A stretch of DNA of 64,000 bases, taken from positions 482,913 to 546,912 of the forward strand of contig NZ_LT797710.1 in assembly GCF_900009135.1 (NCBI RefSeq), in the 5' to 3' direction. The translations under genes were made by a program, and so were the position numbers. How positions within the stretch are numbered: position 1 is the stretch's first letter; every line of letters begins with the position of its first letter. Below are positions 27,119-37,100 of this stretch, one piece after another. The notes beneath the pieces were generated by a model. The model had not been told where the DNA came from. It saw only the letters and a list, made by a program, of their open reading frames with translations, and did no database searches. This DNA comes from Planktothrix sp. PCC 11201 (GTDB lineage Bacteria > Cyanobacteriota > Cyanobacteriia > Cyanobacteriales > Microcoleaceae).

Positions 27119-28048
27119 ATGGCTATCGACACAGAATCAACACTTCTCAAAAATCCCCAAAATTCGCCGATTCAGGGAAATGTTCCCAATAATCAAGGGA
27201 ATAACAAACCAGCTAATAATCCGCCATTACCTCCGAATCAGGGAACTAACGAACAACCTAATAATCCACTATTGCCTCCGAATCAGGGAACTAACGAACA
27301 ACCTAATAATCCACTATTGCCTCCAAATCAGGAAACTAACGAACAACCTAATAATCCGCCATTGCCTCCGAATCAGGAAACTAACGAACAACCTAATAAT
27401 CCGCCATTGCCTCCAAATCAGGAAACTAACGAACAAACTAATAATCTGCCATTGCCTCCCAATCAAGGGAATAACGGACAAACTAATAATCCGCTATTGC
27501 CTCCAAATCAAGGGAATAACGAACAAACTAATAATCCGCCATTGCCTCCCAATCAAGGGAATAACGGACAAACTAATAATCCGCTATTGCCTCCCAATCA
27601 AGATGATATTTTGACGGGAACTACCGGAAATGATTATTTAACAGGTTATCGAGGAAATGATGTCCTTGTGGGAAATTCTGGGGACGATATCCTGTTAGGA
27701 GGACGAGGACTTGATTCCTTAGATGGTGGCGACGGTAATGATTTATTAGATGGGGGTGGTGGGAAAGATATTCTCACTGGTGGCGCTGGCGTTGACACCT
27801 TTGTATTGACAGGTAAATTTAGCTATCCTAACGCTGATTTTGCAGATGTTATTATGGATTTTCAGCCAGGAACTGATCGTATTTTGCTCAAAGGTATTGA
27901 GAATATTTCTAATGTAAATATTGTTCAAGGTACTGGTGTTTATGCTAATGATACTATCGTCAATATTGGGGATACGGGAAAAGTTTTAGCTATCTTTAAA
28001 GGAGCGGTATCTACAAGCATTAATATTTCCGATTTTACTCTGGGTTAA
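27119..28048 (+). CDS. RTX (hemolysin-type) calcium-binding protein with Pro-rich repeats
   Basis: The 309-residue protein begins with a short polar leader without a Sec signal. It continues with eight 15-residue repeats plus one partial (consensus [15 protein letters not shown], residues 33-161). Then come about six RTX nonapeptides ([20 protein letters not shown] and following) that bind calcium, and a C-terminal beta domain ([20 protein letters not shown]) of the kind that serves as an uncleaved type I secretion signal. A surface or extracellular location is likely. No secretion genes are adjacent. Its function is unknown; the Pro-rich part looks like a stalk or spacer. Confidence 0.85.
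   Translation: MAIDTESTLLKNPQNSPIQGNVPNNQGNNKPANNPPLPPNQGTNEQPNNPLLPPNQGTNEQPNNPLLPPNQETNEQPNNPPLPPNQETNEQPNNPPLPPNQETNEQTNNLPLPPNQGNNGQTNNPLLPPNQGNNEQTNNPPLPPNQGNNGQTNNPLLPPNQDDILTGTTGNDYLTGYRGNDVLVGNSGDDILLGGRGLDSLDGGDGNDLLDGGGGKDILTGGAGVDTFVLTGKFSYPNADFADVIMDFQPGTDRILLKGIENISNVNIVQGTGVYANDTIVNIGDTGKVLAIFKGAVSTSINISDFTLG
27215..27601 (+). repeat. 45-bp coding tandem repeats
   Basis: Eight full 45-bp units and a 27-bp partial unit encode the Pro/Asn/Gln-rich stalk. Units differ by only a few bases; alternating unit types (PPLPP/PLLPP, GTNEQP/GNNGQT) recur, which suggests duplication of unit pairs. Confidence 0.9.
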
Positions 28049-28070
28049 CTATTTTTATCTCCCGATGTTC

Positions 28071-28150
28071 AGACCTCTTGCAACACTAACTAAAACCTGC
28101 ATTATTCCGTTTATTCTAATGATGGTTTGAATAACTTTTGCAAGAGGTCT
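28071..28150. mobile_element. 80-bp MITE-like inverted-repeat element
   Basis: AGACCTCTTGCA (28071-28082) is exactly complementary to TGCAAGAGGTCT (28139-28150). The interior is AT-rich and non-coding. It lies between the RTX gene and cpcF. Such AGACCTCTTGCA ends recur in cyanobacterial genomes; no clear target duplication is seen. Confidence 0.6.
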
Positions 28151-28233
28151 AATATGCAATTCGTAAATGTTGGCTACATATTCCCGATTAAAAAGGGGAT
28201 CTAGGGGGTCATCTAATATTTAAAATATTCATG

Positions 28234-28860
28234 TTATGCTAATTTTTGAATTGCCCATTTTGCCCTAGCTCTAACTGCTAGAACTTCATCAATATTTTCT
28301 AATTGTTGTAACTGTTCTTGAATTTTATTAAACCATTCTGGTTGCGTTTTCTGAATAGCTATTGCTAAACCCTCTAACCCAAAAATACCCGCATATCTAA
28401 CAATCCATTCGGGATCTTCTACGGTTTTTTGTAATATTTTTAAAGTTTCAAATTGAGCATCAGCAAGTTGTTCAGAAGGTAATTTATCCCAGCGAATAGT
28501 CCCTAATCCTCTGGTGGCAGCCCGACGAACACTCAAAGCAAAATCACTTCCGGCGGATTCTAATAAAACCTCTAAACCACGAGGATCACCAATCCCTGAT
28601 AAGGCACGAACAGCCCAAGCCCTTGCCCCATAATTGTAACCATCTAATTGTTCTAATAAAGGGATAACCGCAGGTTCACCCAACTGAGTTAATCCATCCA
28701 CCGCAGCCACCGCAGCCCCAGGATTATTATAGCCTAAAACCGTAATTAATGTCGGAATTGCTTCCACAGAATTAGCCTGAGCCAAAGCAGAAACAGCATC
28801 TAATAAAGCAGTAGCAGAATCGGCTTTTTCCACATCTTGAATTAATGTTTGTACAGTCAT
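28234..28860 (-). CDS. cpcF: Phycocyanobilin lyase subunit CpcF
   Basis: The 208-residue HEAT-repeat (PBS lyase) protein is one half of the CpcE/CpcF lyase, which attaches phycocyanobilin to Cys84 of the phycocyanin alpha chain. Helical repeats are visible, such as AVAAVDGLTQLGEPAVIPLL and YGARAWAVRALSGIGDPRGL. It starts 24 bp after cpcE and is the last gene of the cpc cluster. Length is normal. Confidence 0.93.
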   Translation of the reverse strand: MTVQTLIQDVEKADSATALLDAVSALAQANSVEAIPTLITVLGYNNPGAAVAAVDGLTQLGEPAVIPLLEQLDGYNYGARAWAVRALSGIGDPRGLEVLLESAGSDFALSVRRAATRGLGTIRWDKLPSEQLADAQFETLKILQKTVEDPEWIVRYAGIFGLEGLAIAIQKTQPEWFNKIQEQLQQLENIDEVLAVRARAKWAIQKLA

Positions 28861-28884
28861 ATTTTTACTATTAGCTAATATTTT

Positions 28885-29745
28885 TTATAACAAAGAATCC
28901 ATTAATTCCATGACTTCAATTGCTGATTCAGACAAAATTAAATCATAAGTATCGCTTAATTGATGTTCTAAAACTCCTTTTAAGGCTATTAATTTTAAAC
29001 TATTTTCTGCTAAGGTTTGGGCGATCGCTTTTGCCCCGGGTAAATATCCAATTGCCCCTAAGTCCATTAAAGCGGTGCGACGTAAGGTTAAATCCTTCCC
29101 TTTTAAAGCCTCTATTAACTGTTCTCCATAGCCCTGTTCTCCGGTTAATTGATACATTGCCCTCAATGCCGCATACTTAACTTTAGGAACAAAATGCTCT
29201 ACAAAGGGTTGAACAAACGGAATTGCAACGGTGGCTTTTAAACTGCCTAATGCTTCTAAAATAGCATCATAGGGTTGAACTAAATAGGGTTTTCCCTGCA
29301 CAAATTGAGCGACTTCTAATCCCCCGGCTAATAATTTTATTAAAGCCGGAATACAACGCTCATCCCCTAATTGTTCTAAGGATTGTGCTGCGGCTTCTCG
29401 CACATAAACATCAGCACAGTCTAAACATTCAATTAATGCCGAAACTGCTCGCCTATCTCCTAGTTTTCCTAAAGCTCTAGCCGCATTTCTGCGTAGGGGA
29501 TAACCGCCTTCTTCGGTGCGATCGGATTCATCCTTTAAAGCTAAAATCAAGGCATCTACCGCCGCAGGTTCATTAACTCGAAAACGTCCTAACCACCAAG
29601 CCGCATAATAGCGACGTCCGAGTTCTTCATGGCAAAGATTGGCGATCGCCTGTTCAATGGTTAAAGATTCTTCCTCTTGAGTGGTATTGTTTTCTGTTGA
29701 TTCAGAACCAAAATCTGGCATTATGTCAAAGTCTATTATTGTCAA
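28885..29745 (-). CDS. cpcE: Phycocyanobilin lyase subunit CpcE
   Basis: The 286-residue HEAT-repeat protein is the partner of CpcF in the heterodimeric alpha-phycocyanin lyase. Repeats include YAAWWLGRFRVNEPAAVDAL, RRNAARALGKLGDRRAVSAL and REAAAQSLEQLGDERCIPAL. It lies after a rho-independent terminator that follows cpcD, so it is probably expressed at a lower level than the structural genes, by read-through or from its own promoter. Confidence 0.94.
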   Translation of the reverse strand: MTIIDFDIMPDFGSESTENNTTQEEESLTIEQAIANLCHEELGRRYYAAWWLGRFRVNEPAAVDALILALKDESDRTEEGGYPLRRNAARALGKLGDRRAVSALIECLDCADVYVREAAAQSLEQLGDERCIPALIKLLAGGLEVAQFVQGKPYLVQPYDAILEALGSLKATVAIPFVQPFVEHFVPKVKYAALRAMYQLTGEQGYGEQLIEALKGKDLTLRRTALMDLGAIGYLPGAKAIAQTLAENSLKLIALKGVLEHQLSDTYDLILSESAIEVMELMDSLL

Positions 29746-29782
29746 CCTTATTGATCATAGCAGTTAGCAATCAATCCGAGAA

Positions 29783-29821
29783 TAAAAAAAGCCAAGTATT
29801 TTAGATATAAAATACTTGGCT
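29783..29821 (-). terminator. Rho-independent terminator between cpcD and cpcE
   Basis: On the minus strand a perfect 14-bp stem (AGCCAAGTATTTTA and complement, 29808-29821 with 29790-29803) has a 4-nt loop and runs directly into a T7 tract (29784-29790). This is a strong terminator for the cpcB-to-cpcD transcript. Confidence 0.9.
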
Positions 29822-29895
29822 ACAAATCTTCATGTTTGAATTAAACACAGGTTTGTCGTATCGTTAAATTCTGTTTTGAATTTCGATAAACCTAA

Positions 29896-30141
29896 TTATT
29901 CTTCTGCATCAGAAGTTAAAGGTTGAATGCTGACAATTTTCGCGCCCAGCCGCGTTAAACGCTGCATTTCTTGGTTCATGCGGTTGTAAGGAACAATAAT
30001 GAATTGGCTGGCGCTAGAACGAATAGAATAGTCGGTTTTGTCGGTTTCATCTGATTGACGTAAACCCACAACTTCATAACGAAAAAAGCGACTTCCCGAT
30101 GGAGACGCGGAGGATTGTCCTACTGCAACTTGACCTAACAT
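29896..30141 (-). CDS. cpcD: Phycobilisome small rod-capping linker CpcD
   Basis: The 81-residue protein consists of one CpcD domain: FFRYEVVGLRQSDETDK, then SASQFIIVPYNRMNQEMQ and LGAKIVSIQPL. CpcD caps the outer end of phycocyanin rods and limits their length. It follows the second cpcC gene after an 81-bp gap with a stem-loop. The C-terminal domains of both CpcC proteins are related to it. Confidence 0.94.
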   Translation of the reverse strand: MLGQVAVGQSSASPSGSRFFRYEVVGLRQSDETDKTDYSIRSSASQFIIVPYNRMNQEMQRLTRLGAKIVSIQPLTSDAEE

Positions 30142-30179
30142 TATTTTGAATTAATTTAATAAAGTTGTACAAAAACAAT

Positions 30180-30211
30180 AAACAGGGATTGCTGATCAGC
30201 GCCCCCTGTTT
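30180..30211 (-). promoter_or_regulatory. Stem-loop between cpcC and cpcD
   Basis: AAACAGGG (30180-30187) pairs with CCCTGTTT (30204-30211); on the minus strand it is followed by ATTGTTTTTG. It could work as an attenuator or mRNA stabiliser. Confidence 0.5.
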
Positions 30212-30222
30212 AAAAAAACGTC

Positions 30223-31092
30223 CTAAACAGGCGTAATACTGGCGACTTTACCACCTTGGCGTTGAATTTCCTGAAGTAGAGGAGATAAGCGTTCGTAAGG
30301 AACAATAAAGGACTTGCTGCTGCGACGCACTTTAGGATATCGACGCTGATTAATTCCAGCCACTTCAACCCGATAGCTACGATCAGATTGTCCTAACACT
30401 CCACCTGTACTGAATCCCGTAGTGGGAACCACACCTTGACCGGAGGAACGATAAGACCAACCTCCACTACCACCCGAGGGGCCAACAATTGGAGAAGTGC
30501 TGTTTTCACCCAGTTCTTTAGCCAAGCGAGAGCTATTACCCTCTATTTGAGAGCGATCGCTATTGGCGTAACCGCGATATAACCGGAAAATCCGAGTAAA
30601 GCCAACGGTTCTTTGTCCCCGTTCAACTTCAAAAGCGCGATAGTAGGGAACCACATTTTCCCCAAAGTTTTCCAGGTATTCGACTGAATCAATATAGGAA
30701 TCAATATCAGCGTCATAGCCTTGGTTTTGGTATAAATCCAAGTGGAAAATCACTTCGGATTCATCATAGGGAGCACGACCCAGTAAATGTTTGTGATTGA
30801 GTTCAATCACACGGGTTTGGAAATTCGGGTAGAAAAACTTGGTTTTGTACAGTTCTGATTTAGCAACGGAACGGACAAACTCCCGCACGCTGATGCTACC
30901 ATCGGTCAACAGAGATTCAGCACTTTTCAGGCGCTCAGAACTCATTAAATAATCGTTACCCAGCAGTTGGCGATAAACGGCACGAATTACCCGTTGAGCA
31001 TCGTCCCGAGTCCAATCTGGTCGCAGTTCAACACGAGGCGTTTCTTGGAACGCAGTAGTTCCTAGCCTAGATGCTGCTGTTGTAATGGCCAC
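30223..31092 (-). CDS. cpcC: Phycocyanin rod linker CpcC (second copy)
   Basis: The 289-residue linker has an N-terminal PBS-linker domain (about 20-150: [40 protein letters not shown]), a Ser/Gly-rich hinge and a C-terminal CpcD domain ([20 protein letters not shown]). Linkers of this type join phycocyanin hexamers in the rods and tune their absorption. A paralogous linker gene lies directly upstream, so rods probably have at least three hexamers. Confidence 0.94.
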   Translation of the reverse strand: MAITTAASRLGTTAFQETPRVELRPDWTRDDAQRVIRAVYRQLLGNDYLMSSERLKSAESLLTDGSISVREFVRSVAKSELYKTKFFYPNFQTRVIELNHKHLLGRAPYDESEVIFHLDLYQNQGYDADIDSYIDSVEYLENFGENVVPYYRAFEVERGQRTVGFTRIFRLYRGYANSDRSQIEGNSSRLAKELGENSTSPIVGPSGGSGGWSYRSSGQGVVPTTGFSTGGVLGQSDRSYRVEVAGINQRRYPKVRRSSKSFIVPYERLSPLLQEIQRQGGKVASITPV

Positions 31093-31179
31093 CTAAAATC
31101 CTCCTCTTACATTTAAGAACATGACCGAGAATCAAGTTGCGATTGTAGCGTGCATTGATTCGCTATTAAAGGTTTGTTA

Positions 31180-31242
31180 GTCAGAGGAATCAAGTCTAGG
31201 GGTCTCGGGTTAAGAATCCGCCCAAACTCCAACTCCTCTGAC
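31180..31242 (-). promoter_or_regulatory. Stem-loop between the two cpcC genes
   Basis: GTCAGAGGA (31180-31188) pairs with TCCTCTGAC (31234-31242), and flanking TTTGT/AACAAA extends the stem after a bulge. It lies in the 182-bp gap between the linker genes. Confidence 0.5.
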
Positions 31243-31274
31243 ACAAACTGGCATTAAGGTTAAAATTAATGAGA

Positions 31275-32090
31275 TTATGCCAAAGTAATTCTCATTACCC
31301 GCCCCCCGGCGCGATGAATTCGCTGCAACTGAGTAGACAGTTGGTCATAGGGTACGGTATATTCAGTTTGGGTACGGCGCACTTGAGGCAGAGACTGTGT
31401 TGCTTTTTGCATCACGCTCAGGCGGTAGAGTTGTCCACGACTCCCGCCCGTCGTACCTGCTAGACTTTGACCATTCTCCGAGGTTTGAATCGGAGAAGAC
31501 AAGTTTCGGCCCAATTCCCAAGTTAAGCGACTTTGCTTTTGGTTTTGAGCGCGATCGCTGCTGGCATACCCACGATAGAGGGTAAACAAGCGGTTGAAAC
31601 CCACGGTTTTCTGTCCATCCTGGGTAGAAAAGCCCCGATAATACGGAACAATATTTTCCCCAAAATTATCCAGATATTCTTGGGAGTCTAGGTAAGAATT
31701 GATTTCCGCTTCATAGCCCTGACGATTATAGAGATCGACATGAAACGCAATCTCCGACTCATCGTAAGGGGCGCGACCGAGCAGATGTTTGTAATTTAAC
31801 TCAATAAACCGAGTTTGAGAATTAGAGTAAAAAAACTTAGTCCGGTAAACCTCGGATAAAGCAATAGCTCTGACAAAATCCCGAACGGTAATTTGTCCTT
31901 GGCGCAGTAAAGATTCCGCGCTAGTGAGCCGTTCCCGCGACATCAGGTGTTCGTTGCCCATCACCTGACGATATGCTGCCACAATCACGGTTTGCACGTC
32001 TGCTTCCGTGTAGTTGGGCCGTAGTTCTACGGGTTTTGTTTCTTCAAAGGCCCGGATACCAAGTCGGCTACCTTCAAGCAAGCCAACCAT
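31275..32090 (-). CDS. cpcC: Phycocyanin rod linker CpcC (first copy)
   Basis: The 271-residue rod linker is built like its neighbour: PBS-linker domain ([40 protein letters not shown]), hinge with TGGSRGQ, and C-terminal CpcD domain ([20 protein letters not shown]). It is shorter in the hinge. It follows cpcA after a 162-bp gap with a strong hairpin. The two linkers probably occupy different positions along the rod. Confidence 0.94.
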   Translation of the reverse strand: MVGLLEGSRLGIRAFEETKPVELRPNYTEADVQTVIVAAYRQVMGNEHLMSRERLTSAESLLRQGQITVRDFVRAIALSEVYRTKFFYSNSQTRFIELNYKHLLGRAPYDESEIAFHVDLYNRQGYEAEINSYLDSQEYLDNFGENIVPYYRGFSTQDGQKTVGFNRLFTLYRGYASSDRAQNQKQSRLTWELGRNLSSPIQTSENGQSLAGTTGGSRGQLYRLSVMQKATQSLPQVRRTQTEYTVPYDQLSTQLQRIHRAGGRVMRITLA

Positions 32091-32173
32091 ATCCTTATGC
32101 TCCGTAAGAGATTTTCAAAACAGACAAAAAAGAAAAACTTTGTTAATTTCAGACACCGACGGTAATAACTAAA

Positions 32174-32239
32174 GATGCCCCTAAGCGTTAAACAACCGTT
32201 AACCCAGTTGCTAACAGCTATTTACCGCTTAGGAGCATC
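32174..32239 (-). promoter_or_regulatory. Long stem-loop downstream of cpcA
   Basis: GATGCCCCTAAGCGTTAAA (32174-32192) pairs with TTTACCGCTTAGGAGCATC (32221-32239), 17 of 19 positions. It begins about 14 bp after the cpcA stop. In other cyanobacteria hairpins here stabilise the abundant cpcBA mRNA and reduce read-through to linker genes; the same role is inferred. Confidence 0.75.
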
Positions 32240-32252
32240 AAGCGCGCTAAGT

Positions 32253-32741
32253 CTAGCTCAGAGCGTTGATAGCATAGTCGATGTAGGAGTTGGCTTCAAC
32301 ACCTGCGTCGCCAGTCAGACCATGGTTAGCTTTGATATATTTCAGAGCTTCCACATACCAGCTAGGAGACAGTTCAAAAGTCCGGTTGATTTCATCAACA
32401 CCAGCAATCAGGTACTCATCCAAAGGCCCTGTACCACCAGCAATTAAACAGTAGGTGACTTGACGGAGGTAGTAACCGATGTCACGAGCGCATTTGGCTT
32501 TACCACGCTCGGTAGAAGCGTAGTTAGGCCCTTGCAATGAGGTGGTGTAGGGAAATTTGTTATACACTGCTTGGGCAGCACCGCTGATCAGGCTGTCAGA
32601 TTTGGCGCTCAGAGCTTTGGCAGCTTCTAAACCAGCTTTGGCTTGACGGAAACGTCCGAAAGCGATTTGCAGTTCAGTGCTGCTCAGGAAACGGCCTTGA
32701 GAATCGGCGGTTGTTACTGCTTCAGTCAGGGGGGTTTTCAT
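32253..32741 (-). CDS. cpcA: C-phycocyanin alpha chain
   Basis: The 162-residue subunit has the globin-like phycobiliprotein fold. The single bilin-binding cysteine is C84 in [16 protein letters not shown], and the start [20 protein letters not shown] is classical. It forms the (alpha beta) phycocyanin monomer with CpcB and is the substrate of the CpcE/F lyase encoded downstream. A good ribosome-binding site (GGGAG) precedes the ATG. Very high expression is expected. Confidence 0.98.
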   Translation of the reverse strand: MKTPLTEAVTTADSQGRFLSSTELQIAFGRFRQAKAGLEAAKALSAKSDSLISGAAQAVYNKFPYTTSLQGPNYASTERGKAKCARDIGYYLRQVTYCLIAGGTGPLDEYLIAGVDEINRTFELSPSWYVEALKYIKANHGLTGDAGVEANSYIDYAINALS

Positions 32742-32840
32742 TCTTGAGTTATCTCCCTATGGGTTTACAAAGTTGAGGTACAGATTGAAGCCTTTTAATT
32801 CGGACTTCTATGGAGTTATGAAAATCTAATTTCTGAAAAA

Positions 32841-33359
32841 TTAGGCGACAGCAGCGGCGGCGCGGTCGAAGTAGCTGGCGATTTCAGAAGCCAGGGCACT
32901 ACAATCTCCAGGAGTAACTCCTGCGGGATCTTTCACGATAGCCAAAGCTGCATCTTTCATTTTGCCAACGCCAACGGCAACGGAAGCACCGGGAACGCCC
33001 AAGGCTAAGTAGGTTTCACGCAGACCGTTCAAGCAACGATCATCAAGAACGCTAGCATCTCCAGCAAAAATTGCGTAGGTGACATAACGTAAAATAATTT
33101 CCATGTCGCGTAAGCAAGCAGCCATACGACGGTTGGTGTAAGCATTACCACCAGGAGCAATCAACTGGGATTGCTCATCAAACAAAGCACGAGCAGCATT
33201 GGTAACAATGGCGGAAGCGTTACCTGTGATCCGGTTAACGGCATCTAAACGCTTGTTGCTTTCGGCAACCATTTGGCTCAGAGCATCGATTTGGCCGGTG
33301 CTTAACATTTCGCCGCGGGTATCAGCTTGAGAAACCACCTTGGTAAAGGCATCAAACAT
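32841..33359 (-). CDS. cpcB: C-phycocyanin beta chain
   Basis: The 172-residue subunit carries two chromophores, on C82 ([13 protein letters not shown]) and C153 ([12 protein letters not shown]). N72 is the position that is gamma-N-methylated in this family. The N-terminus [20 protein letters not shown] is standard. It is the first gene of the cpc operon, 99 bp before cpcA. The attachment cysteines identify phycocyanin rather than phycoerythrin. Confidence 0.98.
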   Translation of the reverse strand: MFDAFTKVVSQADTRGEMLSTGQIDALSQMVAESNKRLDAVNRITGNASAIVTNAARALFDEQSQLIAPGGNAYTNRRMAACLRDMEIILRYVTYAIFAGDASVLDDRCLNGLRETYLALGVPGASVAVGVGKMKDAALAIVKDPAGVTPGDCSALASEIASYFDRAAAAVA

Positions 33360-34159
33360 GGATTAATCTCCTACTTGACTTGCTTAACTTTGTTTTTGCT
33401 TTAGAGTGAAATGATGGGTCTCCCCGATCCTGACTCCTGAGAGTCTCTCTTGTTTGGCTACCGTTACCCTTTTGGGAATAACCTTAGCCTGACTTAGAGG
33501 AACCTTAGAAATTCTACATCATTGTATGAAAGGACATTAAACTTTTTTAATCAAATGTTAATCAATTTTCGGCAGACTAACATTTGGCTGTTGTCTTCGC
33601 CCTTCAGATATTAGTTATACAACGCTATCGCAATTTGTTGCGTTAAAATTTGTTAAGAACTGTATCTTTCATTAAGATTGCCATCAGAACTCCTTGATTT
33701 TATTTAAGTAAAAATACTCATTTTTATGAAAATATTCACCTTACTAGAACCTGGAATCACTGAATACAATAGCCTTTAGGAGATCATAGTCTAGGCTGGT
33801 GATGGATTTTGCTTAACCGTAACAGTTCTAATTTTCCCAGAATAGAAATAAGTATTTTTACTTAAATAACTAATGATTTTGAATACTTGAATTCTGAGTC
33901 ACAGACCACTGAATATTTTGGAGATTTTGACAACCCTGCGTAGTATTTCTTTACAGTTCATAATCCAGTTAAATGTTGAGGTAATCAAGACTTAAGATGG
34001 CTTGATCTCCACCTTTGACTTGTGATCGAATACTGAGCGTGGTTGAACCATCCCCCTATCCTTGCTTGATCCAGGCTAAACTGTTAATATTGTTGATTCT
34101 TGAGACAACTATGTCGTGTGAGTCTCCCCACTCACATTATCCGTCCTAAATTCGTCCCA
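33360..34159. promoter_or_regulatory. cpc operon upstream region
   Basis: This 800-bp AT-rich non-coding region separates cpcB and smc, which are divergent, and must hold the strong cpc promoter and the cpcB leader. GGAG lies about 10 bp before the cpcB ATG. I cannot place the transcription start. A 170-bp segment bounded by a 23-bp inverted repeat (33700-33869) lies in the middle. Confidence 0.6.
33700..33869. repeat. 23-bp inverted repeat bounding a 170-bp segment
   Basis: 33700-33722 (TTATTTAAGTAAAAATACTC...) and 33847-33869 are inverted copies with one mismatch in 23. The 124-bp interior is non-coding. This may be a MITE or a long-range regulatory fold in the cpc/smc gap. Confidence 0.7.
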
Positions 34160-37100
34160 ATGGTTCATATCAAGCGCGTCGAACTCACTAACTTTAAATC
34201 CTTTGGTGGTACAACAGCCGTGCCATTACTACCCGGGTTTACGGTCGTTTCTGGGCCGAATGGTTCCGGCAAATCTAATATTCTCGATGCGTTATTATTT
34301 GCCCTGGGGTTATCGTCCTCCAAGGGAATGCGGGCGGAACGTTTACCTGACTTGGTAAATAATGCTCAAAGCCGGAAGGGAACGGTTGAAACCCTCGTTA
34401 CCGTTACCTTTGACCTCTCCGACTACGACGGTGAACCCTTGGGGAGTGATAGCAAAGAAATTGATAATAGTTTATCCCCAGAAACTGAAACTGAAACCTC
34501 TGAGACGCGCCATGGCACGTCTCTACCGGGGGATGACCTATCGATCCCAAATTATGAACCCCCATCAGAATGGACGGTTGCCCGAAAACTGCGGGTAACG
34601 AAACAGGGAACCTATACCTCGACTTATTATATTAATGGGGAAGCCTGTACCCAAACCGAACTCCACGAACAGTTAAATAAACTGCGAATTTATCCCGAAG
34701 GCTATAACGTGGTTTTACAGGGGGATGTTACGGGTATTATTACGATGAAACCCAGGGAACGTCGAGAAATTATTGATGAGTTGGCGGGGGTAGCTTCCTT
34801 TGATCGGAAAATTACCTTAGCCAAGGAAAAATTAGATGCGGTGAAGGATCGAGAAGAACGGAGCCGGATCGTAGAACAAGAATTAATAGCCCAACGCGAT
34901 CGCTTAGACAAAGATCGGGCAAAGGCGGAAAAATATCAACAACTGCGAGAAGAATTTCAACAAAAAAGCCAGTGGGAAACGGTTCTCAATTATCAGACCC
35001 TCCAACAACAACAGGGACGACTGCGGGAACAAATAGAAGCTGATGATCGCACCTTAACGGATCTAAACGAACAGCGTCAACACCAAGATCAGCAAATTCA
35101 AACCACATCTGTTCAACTAGAAAAACTCAACGCCCTAGTTAAAGCTATGGGTGAAGAAGAACTAATTGCCCTCCAGTCTAGTTTGGCCACCCAAGAAGCA
35201 CAACAGAGTCAACTGCAAACCCGGTCTGCGGAACTGGAAACCGCCATCCAACAGACGATCACCCAAATTCATCAAACCGAACAGGAACTGCGCCAACATT
35301 ATCAAGCCCTCGATGGTCTAGCCATTGAAAAGGATCAGGAAACCCTGAATTTGGGTCAAAGGCAACGGGAACGGGATAGTCTACAAACAACGGTAGAACG
35401 AGGTCGCGAAGCCACCTCAGAAGTCGCACAACAGGCGGAAAGCTGGATGGTGCAACAGACAGAACTACATCGCCAAATTGAAACGCTCCAGAAAACCCTT
35501 GACCCCCATCGGACTGAACAAGCGCGACTGCGGGAGCGAGTTGAACAACTGCAACGCCAACTTTCAGAACAGCAACAGTCTGTTACCACCTTAGCTCAGG
35601 AGTTATCGCAAAAAACGATCGAGTTGCAAACCGCCACAAATCAACGGGATGGGACGGCTCAACGGGTAGCGACCCTGACCCAACAGGTAACGGAAGTGGA
35701 AACGGAGTTACAGGTGCAGCAGGAAACCCAAACCCGTCTATTACAGGAACAACGGGAACGTCAGCGCAAACTGGATAAGTCCGAAGCGCAACATCAGGCG
35801 CAGCAAGAAGCAACGGGCAGTTATGCGACTAAAATCATCGCTCAGTCGGGAATTTCGGGCATTTGTGGGTTGGTTTGTCAGTTGGGACAGGTGGAACCCC
35901 AATATCAGTTAGCCCTGGAAACTTCCGCCGGGGCGAGGTTGGGTAATATTGTGGTGGAAGATGATAGTGTGGCGGCGGCGGCAATTGAATTTTTGAAGCG
36001 TCAACAAGCGGGACGGGCGACATTTTTACCCTTAAACAAAATTAAGGGAAATCGTTCTAATTTGCCTAATTTAGCCACGATGAGAAATGTGTCGGGGTTA
36101 ATTGATTTAGCGGTGAATTTAATTGAATATGAACCCCGTTATCAAGATATTTTTGCTTATGTTTTTGGCAATACTTTAGTATTTAATAATCTCTCTAATG
36201 CTCGAAAAGTATTAGGACAATATCGGATAGTGACCTTAGAAGGCGAATTATTAGAAACCACCGGAGCGATGACCGGGGGAAGTGTAGCTTCTCGGTCTAG
36301 CTTACATTTTGGTACGGATCAAGGGTCAGCCGAAGCCCGAAATATTGCGGCATTAAAGGAAAGATTAGAAGAAATTGAACGCATTTTAGAACGCTGTAAC
36401 CGGAGTATTATAGAAGCGAGTCAAACGGTGAAAGAGCGAGCGTTAGAACTGAATGAAGCTCGACAAACGTTGCGAGATCATCAACAACAGGTATCTCTAT
36501 TAGAGTCAGAAATTAGAACCTTAAATAATCAACAAGAACAACTGCGATCGCAATTAGAAAAAAATACCCAAGAATTCAATACCGCCCAAATTCGCTTAAA
36601 GAATTTAGAGGCAGAAATTCCCAATTTAGAAACAAAATTACAACAGGATCGGGAACTCCTAGCCCAACTTGAAGACACCCACAGTCATAGTGAATGGCAA
36701 CAACTCCAAGGGGTATTAAGAACCCAAGAAACCGAGCTTCAACAAAAAGAGAATGCCCTCAGAACCGTGCAACAACGGTTAACAGAAATTGAAAATCAAC
36801 AAACCCGTTTACAAGAAAAAAATCAAGCCGGAAATCAGAAATTAGAAGCCACTCGTCAGGAACAAAAGTTTTTAACCCAAAAGTTAGAAACTGTCAAGAA
36901 TCAGTTAGCAGAAATTCACACAACCATTCAACAAATTCGGGGGAATATATCCAAAGTAGAAGCCAAATTGGGAGAAGAAAAAAGACAACGGGATCAGATA
37001 GAAACTAATTTAGGAGAATTGCGTTTAGCTAAACAACAATTAGACTGGCAAATTGAAAAATTGCAAGAAACTCAAGCTGGAAGACGGGAACAATTAACGA

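Noticed and set aside
36000-36100. Possible frameshift in smc
   Set aside because: The frame is continuous through hinge and coiled coils to the C-terminal signature, so the gene is intact.
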